Below, one piece after another: positions 55,156 to 64,000 of a stretch of 64,000 bases of DNA (positions are counted from its first letter, which is position 1; each line of letters begins with the position of its first letter). Location: positions 80,273,311-80,337,310 of the forward strand of contig JAYESD010000003.1 in the NCBI GenBank assembly GCA_036927565.1, given 5' to 3'. Under the pieces are notes generated by a model. It saw only the letters and a list, made by a program, of their open reading frames with translations, did no database searches and was not told where the DNA came from. Origin of the DNA: Tuctoria greenei. Its lineage: Eukaryota > Streptophyta > Magnoliopsida > Poales > Poaceae. Both the position numbers and the translations under genes were made by a program.

Positions 55156-57980
55156 TGTGACACCCGGTTCCGAAAATGAACCAAGTGAACGCATATGTGT
55201 GTCCAGAATGTTTAACACACATACATGAGTGCATCACAAACGATATATATAAAATAACCACGACACGAATAGTAAATAAGTACCTTGTTATAATATTCCA
55301 ATGTTTCATGAATTACAAGTCTCTAATTATTATTGCAGCGAATAACTAAATTAAATGGTGTGACACCACTCCACAACCAGTTGACGATAGCACGCAACCT
55401 AATACTCCACATGATCCTCACGGTACTCCCAAGCATCACCTGAAGGGGAACTGTAAGGGTGAGTACATGTCGTACATAGCAAGTGTGGGAAAGTATGACA
55501 TGTATCTTAAATAAGGACGATAATAAATGGCTAATTGCAGAAAAGTGCATTCAAATTCACAATTATGTAAAAGCAACCTGCAATGTCTATGTGAGTTTAA
55601 TCCCACCATATCCCAAGTAAACATCATAGTCCATATCCATCATTCTCAATTACCATCATACCTCATCCATCAATTTAATAACCATCCATATGTCAATTCC
55701 ATCTCTAATCATGTAGGTCATCCATGTGCTCTTAATAGGGACCAGGCTGTCATGATAGTTTTTAACACTCTGCAGAGGTTGTGCTACTTTACCCACAAGT
55801 TCGTGATTTCGTCCCGTTTCGACGACTAAAGAACCTCCATCATGCCCATGACCCGTCGGTCACATTACACACTTCCAATGGTGTGTGGCCAAGAGATCAC
55901 AAAATAGCCTTTACAAAGGTACTACCAGCATGTTTAGACCCACTAAGTTTTCACTGGAAGTGATGTCTCACAACTGAGCACATCCATCCAAGAGCCCCCT
56001 CTTGTGTCGTTCGGATCCCAGGGCAGTCCCGCCACTAATACAAACCCAACCGACTCTCATTCTCTGAGCCTTCCAAATGATCCGAACAATGCTGGCAATA
56101 CACCTAATTAATTGGCTAAGCCGCACCCATACTTGGCCTTGTGGTGGCACTGTTGTCATCGCTTATTCTCGTATGAACCGATCCTTAGATCTAAAGCAAG
56201 TGAAATCATCATATCATCCAACCCAGTCCACAAACCATGCTTGATTAGATCACCAAAGATCCATGTTACTTAATTCATCATTATCCTCAATTCACATAGT
56301 CCATGTGTATATTAGTTCATAATGAGTCATTTGGTTATTCCCAATCCCAATTAAGCAAAGTGAAGCAAACTGGAAAATACCCTTCCCAACTCTCTACATT
56401 ATATCTTGAGTGACAAGGGAGGGTATACAAGTCTAGTAAACATCTATCATAGGCTTCCCATCATATTGACACAAGCATGCAGTTTTGCAAACAAAACATT
56501 TGAAAACAGAATCAAAATGGTCAAGGACACTTGCGTTGCTCTTGCGGCTGGTTCGGGTAAGAAGCTTCAAAGTTTTGGTGTTGGAGGTCCTCGTAAGCAC
56601 TCTCCAGAGCGTTACCTTCTATTTCGTGCGGCAATCATGCGAAACAAACATTACAATCAATAGATTCTCATATAGTACTCAATATGCCATGACATGCATG
56701 AGTGATGCAATTATAATGTAATACATGTTACTAGGTTTCCATTGTTTCTTACTAACTAGTTACAATTAAGGTTTACATGTTAGAGCAAGTTTCGAGTCAT
56801 TACGGAGAAAAATAAACAAGTCCAGGAATTCCAGAACTGAAAGACCAGACTAGTCTGCACCATGGGCCGGACATGTCCGCTTTGGATCAGGAACTTCAAC
56901 GGACTAGTCTGTAGTAGATAGGACAACTCCGCTAACTCTAGGGTTTTTGCAAATTTCCAACTAGAGCATAGTTTGATTTAGATATGGGACCAAGATTGAT
57001 GTAGGAAAGATGGATCTAAGGTATTTATTGTGAATTCAGGGGTTCACAGTTCGACGAAACTCGAGAACTTGACGTCTAGAACCGATGAAGACGAAGAATT
57101 GACGAAGAAGAAAGTTGACGTCGAAGAATTGATGAAGAAGATCGCAGCAGCAATGATGATATCGATTGATTCCTTCCTTTCCTTCTTCTTCCTTCCCTTC
57201 CCTTCCTTCTTCTCCCTTCAAGAGCAACGGCTTATGAAGAGAGCAGGCGCTGGGATTCGTCTAATGTGGAAAAGGGGTGTTTATATAAGAGGGGTGGGGT
57301 TAGGGTAGAATCTAAGTAGGAGGCAGTGGGATCAGGTAGAGGCCTTGGTGGGGTCCCACTTGGGCTCCTCAGGGGTGTGACATGATGTTCTTGGGCCCAA
57401 TTAAGGCAATTATCCAATAACTCGTCATGAAGGAAGAATAGAATCCAAGTCGAAATCCTACACACCGGACTAGTCCATAGTGAGGCTGGACAAGTCTGAT
57501 CGGATATAGAAAGTTCAACAGAAAAGTCTGGTGCCATATGACAAGTCCACTCAAGAACAGAAAGTCAACCGTACAAGTACCGTGCCAGGCAAGACAAGTT
57601 CGGGGAGTGTCTAGTTTCAAATCCGGACTAAGTTCTTGAATTCTCAGCAGCGATCATCGGACTAGTCCGTATATGCAACGGACAAGTCCAGACGGAAACA
57701 GAAACAAAATTGGATTAGTCCGTAAAATCAACGGACAAGTCCAGAGAACATCTCAAATGATTTTGACTAATCCGTAGCAATTTAACGGAAAAGTCCGGGG
57801 ACGACAATAGCTAAATTGGACTAGTCCATGGTCCAATCCGGATAAGTTCGTACTAAGCTAGATTTTTAATTGCTATTTTGGTTCTAATTCATTTTAATTT
57901 TATTCCTTTTATTGTTGCATCATGTTAGACATGTATAAGAATGAATGCAATGCACGATGGATGAAAATGATGGTGTTACA
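55156..57980 (-). mobile_element. Solo LTR (2.8 kb) with perfect TSD
   Basis: TGTGACACCCGG...GGTGTTACA is flanked by CTGCT at 55151-55155 and 57981-57985. On the minus strand it reads TGTAACACC...GGTGTCACA, with a TATA box (TCTTATATAA, 57281-57290), so transcription is probably minus. There are no coding domains, PBS or PPT, so it is a solo LTR of a long-LTR (probably Gypsy) element. 57470-57850 carries repeated GGACTAGTCCG/GGACAAGTCC motifs, and weaker copies occur near 56840-56920. Confidence 0.9.
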
Positions 57981-58069
57981 CTGCTGTTAATGTATATTAT
58001 GTGTATGCTTGTTCTGTGAGTTGACCATCGTGCCAGGTTAGTCAGTTTCTGTTTTTTTTTAAATCAAAA

Positions 58070-58467
58070 ACTTGACTTACGACGGCCTGGACAGTTGCCG
58101 TCATAAATTAGCCCAGGCAACTTTCGACGGCCAACCAAACTGTCGTAAGTAAGCCCAGGCAACTTACGACGGCCACTGTCCAGACCGTCGTACGTTAGTC
58201 TCTACTTACGACGGTCGGAACTTGGTCATCGTAATTAATCTGGTCAAGCCCACCACGTGGGCCGGGCCATTTGTTACGACGATTGTGGGTTGCCGTCATA
58301 ATAAGTTAAGTAACTTACGATGGTAGCCGTCGTAAGTTAGCTTATTTACGACAAAACACTTACATCATCTAATTACCGTCGTAATTAAGCAAAAACATTG
58401 TAAATAGTCTAATTACAACAGTTTAGAGCTTAATTACAATGGCTAGAGCCGTCGTAAGTCAGTCGTG
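58070..58467. repeat. CACTA-D right subterminal repeats
   Basis: TTACGACGGCC, GCCGTCGTAAGT and TACGACGGT motifs in about ten copies, inverted relative to the left end. Confidence 0.8.
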
Positions 58468-58476
58468 TTAGTTAAC

Positions 58477-58630
58477 TTGGTTCATTAGAAAACCAGACTC
58501 ACTGATGAGTTTCCATGTTGATGCTGCTGAAGAATTCTTCATGACTTTATCGAAGGCCTGGCTAGCACCTTCAATTTTAATGAAGCGCGCACTGTTGAGA
58601 ACGCCCATCCAGATACATTCACCCCTACAT
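58477..58630 (-). pseudogene. Exon-like fragment of an unidentified gene
   Basis: On the minus strand a 154-bp exon-like block follows a good acceptor (TTTGAATCTTGCAG) and ends with donor AA|GTTAAC. Its open frame reads CIWMGVLNSARFIKIEGASQ, AFDKVMKNSSAASTWKLISE, SGFLMNQ, which looks like normal protein. CACTA-D begins 9 bases beyond the donor. Upstream (58889-58790) is a second possible exon with KGDKWVQPGPDGTRM in one frame. I do not recognise the family. It may be a relict host gene or a captured piece. Confidence 0.4.
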
Positions 58631-58894
58631 CTGCAAGATTCAAAGGAAATGATAATCATCAATTTCAAATTGTGGTAACTCGGTTTTATTTTCGGTGAAA
58701 CTTTTGCACAGCAGAGTAACCAATCCGAAGAATACGTTTGCAGTTCACGAATGAAAAGTCTCATACAATATCATACTTACTACTACTGGTAGTATCTTAT
58801 TTGTATCATCCTTGTTCCATCAGGTCCTGGTTGCACCCACTTGTCCCCTTTACCAGACACACCTTGCACCGCTCAACGGAAACCGATAGCTGAA

Positions 58895-59392
58895 AAGTGA
58901 AAAAGATCAGATAGAGGAAACGGCCGGTACGGTACCAGCCTGCACTTCGCGGTAGAAATTTGGTGCAGCCCTGGGCTGAGACGTCCCTTCATTGTCTTGT
59001 TCCGTGCCACCGGGAGGTGAGATGTGTTCTTGCCACAGCTGTATCGGACAGACGTGACCATTCGTCTGCAATGGACGCATAATGCTTTTCCCCTAAAAAT
59101 AGGTCCGACTCGTACGCGACGCACCGTTGTTCGTAGAGATTTTGCATGTCTTTGTCTGGCCTTCCCTGCAGTGCTTTGCATCAGCTGCAGTTGTACCTCT
59201 CGGTCGAGTATAGCTGCACAAAATCTAGTCGTAAATCTGCTGCTTTTTTCAGAACGGAACTGCCACATTGTTTATGGTCTATTCTCGCATTTCATTCTCT
59301 GGTGATGTTGTTGAATCTGCGTGTGCGGGAGGAAAACAAGAACGAAGAGAAATGCTGAGCTCTAGAGCTCTAGTAGATATCACAATTGAACG
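58895..59392. other. No supported gene
   Basis: Mixed DNA between the exon-like fragments and CACTA-E. The 131-codon minus-strand ORF (59268-58873) has no recognisable domain. Confidence 0.4.
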
Positions 59393-59414
59393 CATTACAA
59401 CCAACGAATAAAAA

Positions 59415-59780
59415 GGCGTCGGTGCTATAGCCGTTGGTTACCTACTGTAGCCGATGGTCGTATCTTATGACAGCTTTGCGCGACGCCTGTTAGTCGACGT
59501 ATTTAACTACTATAGCCATCGGTGCCAACGCTTTAAACGTTATAACCGTTGGTTTTAAAGCATCGACGTTCATAAAGTTAAAGCCGTCGGTAGGAAAAAC
59601 TGACTTGTTTAAATGTTAAGGCAGTTGGCCAGAAAGGAGCCCTGACGCATTTAATATCTTTGAACCGTCGGTCAGGTGACGAAACCAAGGGCTATAAAGG
59701 AGTATCACTGTCGGTCATGTTGTCAAACCGACGGTTTTAAAACAGTTATAGCTGTCGACCTGCGGTTATAATCATGTTTA
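59415..59780. repeat. CACTA-E left subterminal repeats
   Basis: About twelve GCCGTCGG, GCCGTTGGT, CGACGTT and similar motifs, the same family as the ends of CACTA-B. Confidence 0.75.
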
Positions 59781-59855
59781 TTTAAAACCGCACTACATTT
59801 CACTGCCTTCCCGGCTGGGATGCCTCCAGTGCCCCGCGAGCGCTCCAGCACATAA

Positions 59856-59886
59856 CAGCACCAGCACCAGCACCAGCACCAGCACA
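59856..59886 (+). repeat. (CAGCAC)n microsatellite
   Basis: Five tandem copies of a 6-bp unit, with two more isolated copies shortly after. Confidence 0.9.
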
Positions 59887-59961
59887 AATTTCACAAAATT
59901 CACCACAAAATACTAACAGCACCAGCACAAAATTCACCAACAGACATAACTACAGCAAAAG

Positions 59962-61916
59962 TCACCAGCAGAACACTGCCAGCAGTACATAGACTTTAAT
60001 TACAAGTTTGCATGTCCTTAGTTTATGCAAATTAAAGTGTATAAGTGTGAACGGAAACCACATTAGTTCACATGTTGTTGTCCGAAGATCCACCACTCCC
60101 ACCTCCACAGCTCCCACCTCGGCCACTCGCACCTCCGCCGCTCGCACCTCCACTGTTCAAATTGAGAAACCATCACATGTATCAGGCATTCCTCGACGGG
60201 TACTCTGCAATAAACAAATACAAGTAAAGTTTACATTGTTGCTTACAATTCACAAGTCTAAATCTGTAAATTCGATAATTGAATTATATGTTATAAGAAC
60301 ACTCACATAAGTAACTAGATTATGTTTAAGAATTCATGAGAGCTAGTGATTTAAGTCATACCACTGTGAGTGAAGGTGCTGATGGTTGAGGTTGCACCGG
60401 ACCTAAGGACATCGGCAGAAAAAGGCTCGGATATGGTGGCCATCCTGGATGATTTGCAGTCAACATCGACATAAATTCTTGAGGTGGTGGAAAATATGTC
60501 TGACCATTCTCGGAACCCTGTCACAAATATTATTACTATTTTGTATTGAATTTTGAATTAATAAGACATGCATGTACCTGTACCTGTGACGAGGGACCAA
60601 TAGGAGGACGAGGCATACCGAACTGCGATCCTATGCCACCTTGAGGTAAGAACTGCATCAACTAATAATATTCAGTTATACAATGTATCACATATTATGG
60701 TAAGCATTTTTCAATCTCAAATAAAACAAGCATATGTACCTGCGACATTGGATCGAACTGAGACTGTTGCATCATATCGAACTGAGATCCGGTATTACCA
60801 TGAGACAAGTACTGCATCAATTAAATTATTTATAAGATCTTAAGTAGAACCATACAATTACTGAATCAAGTAAATTGTGCAATTATTAAGATTACATGTT
60901 ACCTGATTCATATATAATTTATGTATATGTTGTTGCATCTGCTACTGGGTACGTCTCAATTCTTCACTCAATTCATTCTTCGTATTAGACCGGGATCGAC
61001 TAGAACTAGCAGTGGAGGACTGGCATTTAGCATAAGCCGCACGCTCCACATACCCGTCACCCAACACAAGTCTATGAAAGATGCAAGTGTTAAAAATCCA
61101 TAGTCATTAACCTATAAATTAACTATGAATATCTTTACACATACCTCCCATGTGGTAGACCTTCGCCGGCTTCGTAAGTGGCACCCACATTCAACAGCTC
61201 TCTGACGAAGTCCAAATCATCTCCACATGTTTTCTTTAAACACTCAACATATTTTTCATGCAATACATTTAGTTGATGGATAGATATAATAAAAAACAAA
61301 TTAACTTGATGGATAGATATAACAAATGTTGAACATACATACCAATTTTTGTGTGTGATGCCTCGTGACACAACTGCTTTGGGTGATTCGGGTCTAGACC
61401 TGTGTGCCCCTTAAGGTAGACATAAAGAAAATGTAGGTGGCACGCCAGTTTCAGCTGTCTGCAACACAAACATCCATCATTTTAATCAATATAATTATTT
61501 TAAGCAATCTAAGTATGGTGGTAAGAATTCATACCATCCTTTGCTCCGTCCGCACATATCCATCCAATCCAAAGTAGTGCTTTCTAGGCTTGCTCTTCTT
61601 GTTTTTTCAGTTTCTATCAGAAACCGTTTTGAAATCTTCTGAGGCCCAGTACTCGCACAACCATTCTCAAGCTTTCCTATCCGCACATATCCAATCGACA
61701 CTGCTCCGCAAGTACTCCTCCTTAGTTAGGTGCTTTTTGGCTGCTGCTTTGTTTGTCGTGTGCTGGAAGAACACCGTCTTATAGTACACGGTCACAACTT
61801 TGATCCGTGCATTAGAGAAGGAGTCATTGGTACGTCTTCTTGCTGAAGTCTGAAAAACCTGAGTTGCATAAGCTTCACTCACGCCCTCCTCCAACCGATA
61901 GATACCCTGCATACAA
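59962..61916 (-). pseudogene. CACTA-E tnpA-like gene (Transposase_24 family), partial
   Basis: Read on the minus strand from 61912: QGIYRLEEGVSEAYATQVFQ, TKEEYLRSSVDWICADRKAW and WLCEYWASEDF (61912-61640), then after introns GHTGLDPNHPKQLCHEASHT (61460-61350), EKYVECLKKTCGDDLDFVRE...YEAGEGLPHGR (61265-61140), RSRSNTKNELSEELRR (61070-60950), and Gln/Met/Pro-rich repeats each carrying SQFDMMQQ/SQFGMPRP (60800-60590). The W....YW.S..F and P..L...SHTK blocks fit tnpA-type proteins. Frameshifts and a stop after SEDF are visible. The 5' part is cut off by CACTA-F. Confidence 0.65.
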
Positions 61917-61934
61917 CACTACTACAATAAGCCT

Positions 61935-62340
61935 CATCGCAGGCGGCTCCAAACGTATTATCACACGCAGTTTCTAAAACCGCCTGAATTGAAGAGTATG
62001 TGACAATCTGTAATTTCACATGCGAAGAAGTGAATCTGCTTGTGAAGACATATTATCACAGGCGGTTCTTTACTTAGGCTAGCCGCCTGTGAAGACATAT
62101 TATCACAGGCGGGTCGTGCAGCATATATAACCGCCTTGATAATTGTGTTATCATAGGAGGATCTTTACCTACGACAAGATGCTTGTAGAGACAGTTTATC
62201 GCAGCCGGTTTGTACCATAACAATAACCGCCTATGATAATTAGGTTATCACAGATGGTTCTTTACCTATATCTAGTCGCATGTGATAATGATATTTCACA
62301 GGCAGGTCTAGCCGTAGGTAAATAACCGCCTGTGATAAGG
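61935..62340. repeat. CACTA-F left subterminal repeats
   Basis: Eight or more copies of TTATCACAGGCGG/CCGCCTGTGATAA, expected sites for a tnpA-type protein. Confidence 0.85.
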
Positions 62341-62562
62341 TATAACCTATGCAGTACTAGCTACTGCTATTTCTAATTTCCAGGTCAATTCAATATAATC
62401 ACAAAAGTCAACAATATCATCATAGAAGTAAACAATATAATCACAGAAGTCATCTCACAGAAGTCAATTTCACTAAAACAATATACATATGTACAAGTTA
62501 CACATACAAGTCATCTTTGTACAAGTTACACATACAAGTCATCTCATAGTTTACAGGTTTCA

Positions 62563-64000
62563 CTATAAACTGTTTCTATTGGCATAGTCAGAAAGTTCTG
62601 GCACATCAGCTGTTACAGCATGCTCATCAAAGAAGTCTCCTCTTTTGTGCAAAATTTCGCGACGCACGAGTTGACACAGTTCAGAAGCAATCTTGTTGGC
62701 TCCTCCACCAGGAATACTTCTACAAACCGGCCATTCTTCGTGTGCTGCAATGAAACACATAACAAGGTTTAGAATGTGTTGGCTTGAATAATCTCAAAGT
62801 ATAGATCAAAGCGAGAGTATACAGGAATTTATTTGGTATTTTTGGAGTAGTTGTACTATGAGCAATTGAATTTTGAAGTTGGAATCAAAATCTGAAAATA
62901 ATGAAACTCAAAAGTAAGAAAATAAGATATCGACATTAAGGATAACTTACATCCTCACGATTCGCTCTATATTCACTAGCGGTCTCAAGATGCTCGCATA
63001 CATAACACCCGCATAAGACACTCCCAGCAGACTGCTTCGGACAAGCATAATATGTTTTGATGTCCAATGCATTCTTATTAGGAGGTCTCTGACCGTCAAG
63101 TCGTTTCGCGTAAAACCGCCAAGCGCTGTAATATAAGAAATGTCACATAAAACTTGTCAACACATTCTAAATGTGTGTAAATTAAAATTATCAAATAAAC
63201 GTACAGTTTCAAAATGGAAAGGAAATCTTTGTAACGATCTGATGGGTAATTGGCTGAGTTCAAGACTGTTGCCAATCCCTATGTTTGCTTGATGAAGATC
63301 ATTATATAGTGGTTACTGCACACATACAAACACACGTGTTAAGTTATCAATTAGAAATAATTGTTATTTCAATGTCATGTGTCAAACTTACTCGAAGTGG
63401 TATGGAGCCTTTACGAGGTCCTTGTCGTCTCTGACAAAGTTAAACATTGCATGCCCTATGTAAGCTGCAACTTTTGTCCTTCTATCCTTCTTAAGTTTTG
63501 CGATTGATTTTTCAATTTCCTTTTTTTTTCATGTGCTTTGAACTGTACTGAGTTATGATCCGCCTTGACGTTGAATAGTGTCTTTGCAATCCGTGTAGGG
63601 TCAAGGATACCTGTCTTCCATTTCATCTTTTCTTTATCCATGTATTGCATCCTATTGAAGAAGTCCAGAATTGTTATAATCTCATGAAATGGTATGCGTG
63701 TAGTAAGAAAAGCAAATGCAAAATATTAGAGGCACTTACAAGCACCAGACGAGTAGCGGGTTGATTTCAAGCATGCCCCGATGGAGAAGGGTATACATCT
63801 CTTCAAATAAAATGACTCGTTTATTTTCTCCAGTGCTCCAGAATGCTTCTTTTAGAACACAAAATGTGACGCAAGAAAGATCATATTTTGTGATGGCAGT
63901 GATGTACCACTCGTGCATTCTTTTGAGCAGGGCAGGTTGTTTGCTAAGTTGTACAGATGTCATGAACGACTTCCCATTCTCAAATTTAGGAGGAACATCC
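62563..64000 (-). pseudogene. Ulp1/C48-type protease-like gene in CACTA-F, partial
   Basis: Minus-strand exons read from the right: HEWYITAITKYDLSCVTFCV and LFEEMYTLLHRGML (63963-63736), KTGILDPTRIAKTLF (63650-63460), DKDLVKAPYHF (63430-63385), NHYIMIFIKQT, stop, VLNSANYPSDRYKDFLSIL (63310-63205), then WRFYAKRL, YACPKQSAGSVLCGCYVCEH (63120-62955) and the last exon (62760-62563). The order LDP, NHYIM, L(N)S, Q..G..LCG.YVCE is that of Ulp1/C48 cysteine proteases, often found in CACTA and MULE elements. The nucleophile Cys and the Gln are present, but the usual catalytic Asp (DSL) is Asn. A TAG lies in the fifth exon. Start outside the window. Confidence 0.7.

Larger units (their letters stand above)
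47857..58467 (+). mobile_element. CACTA-D, with tnpD and tnpA-like genes
   Basis: The left terminus CACTACAGGAAGC at 47857 is preceded by TTA (47854-47856). The right end ...GTCAGTCGTG at 58467 is a degenerate inverse terminus, followed by TTA (58468-58470), giving a matching 3-bp target duplication. TTACGACGGC/GCCGTCGTAAG subterminal repeats lie at both ends in inverse orientation. tnpD then tnpA-like lie on the plus strand. A 2.8-kb solo LTR sits near the 3' end, and without it the element is about 7.8 kb. Its terminus and tnpD are close to those of CACTA-B. Confidence 0.82.
59393..64000 (-). mobile_element. CACTA-E (left part), interrupted by CACTA-F
   Basis: CATTACAACCAACGAATAAAA at 59393 is a degenerate CACTACAGGAAACGAGGAAA-type terminus like CACTA-B. 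GCCGTCGGT/ACCGATGG subterminal motifs follow (59415-59780), then a minus-strand tnpA-like gene that breaks off at 61916, where CACTA-F begins. The remainder, including any tnpD and the right end, is outside the window. CACTA-F occupies all of 61917-64000. Confidence 0.65.
61917..64000 (-). mobile_element. CACTA-F (left part), carrying a Ulp1-like gene
   Basis: CACTACTACAATAAGCCTCA at 61917 is a clean CACTA terminus, followed by GCAGGCGGCT and many GGCGG...CCGCCTGTGATAA subterminal motifs to 62340. The terminus is the intact form of that of CACTA-A. The preceding triplet is CAA (61914-61916). The right end is beyond the window. 62341-62560 has only CAAT/GAAGTC-rich repeats, and a minus-strand gene follows. 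Confidence 0.85.

Overview
The window is plant nuclear DNA from a grass, most likely a panicoid (sorghum, maize, Miscanthus or Setaria type). The evidence is a Sirevirus-type Copia element, several CACTA (En/Spm) transposons with grass-type subterminal motifs, Stowaway-like MITEs and spliceosomal GT-AG introns. I found no intact host gene. Nearly everything is transposable elements inserted into one another, which I name CACTA-A to CACTA-F from left to right.

Layout: 1-3711 holds decayed gene-like and hAT-like fragments and the first copy of a ~600-bp direct repeat. CACTA-A (3712-6442) is a short non-autonomous element, and the second repeat copy (about 6443-7092) follows it. CACTA-B (7093-41232) has a minus-strand tnpD split by CACTA-C (9304-37615, TSD TTA). 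The tnpD frame resumes across the insertion. CACTA-C carries ~1.4-kb subterminal arrays at both ends, a minus-strand tnpA-like gene, an uncharacterised ORF family, exons of a captured Mei2-like RNA-binding gene, and a plus-strand tnpD. A 13-kb Sirevirus (16861-29897, TSD TCTTT) lies inside it, in minus orientation. This is therefore a Sirevirus in a CACTA in a CACTA.

CACTA-B ends at 41232 against a 5'-truncated LTR of a second Copia element (41233-47801, Retrofit/Ale-like). That element contains an LTR-like insertion with a solo LTR inside it (44881-45508, TSD GTCCC). CACTA-D (47857-58467, TSD TTA) has decayed tnpD and tnpA-like genes on the plus strand and a 2.8-kb solo LTR (55156-57980, TSD CTGCT). 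After ~0.9 kb with exon-like fragments, CACTA-E begins near 59393. Its tnpA-like gene is cut by CACTA-F at 61917. CACTA-F runs off the window and carries a Ulp1/C48-type protease-like gene.

How the parts work together: tnpD-type transposase and tnpA-type subterminal-binding proteins mobilise CACTA elements, and the subterminal arrays are their expected binding sites. All transposase genes here carry stops or frameshifts, so any movement would need proteins supplied from elsewhere. The two LTR elements keep recognisable gag-pol order but are also broken. The most interesting items are the captured Mei2-like exons, an ORF family with a conserved internal hairpin shared by two CACTA families, the Sirevirus env-like gene with two amber stops, and CGGA/TCCG palindromes shared by three different LTRs. 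All identities, alignments and counts come from reading by eye.
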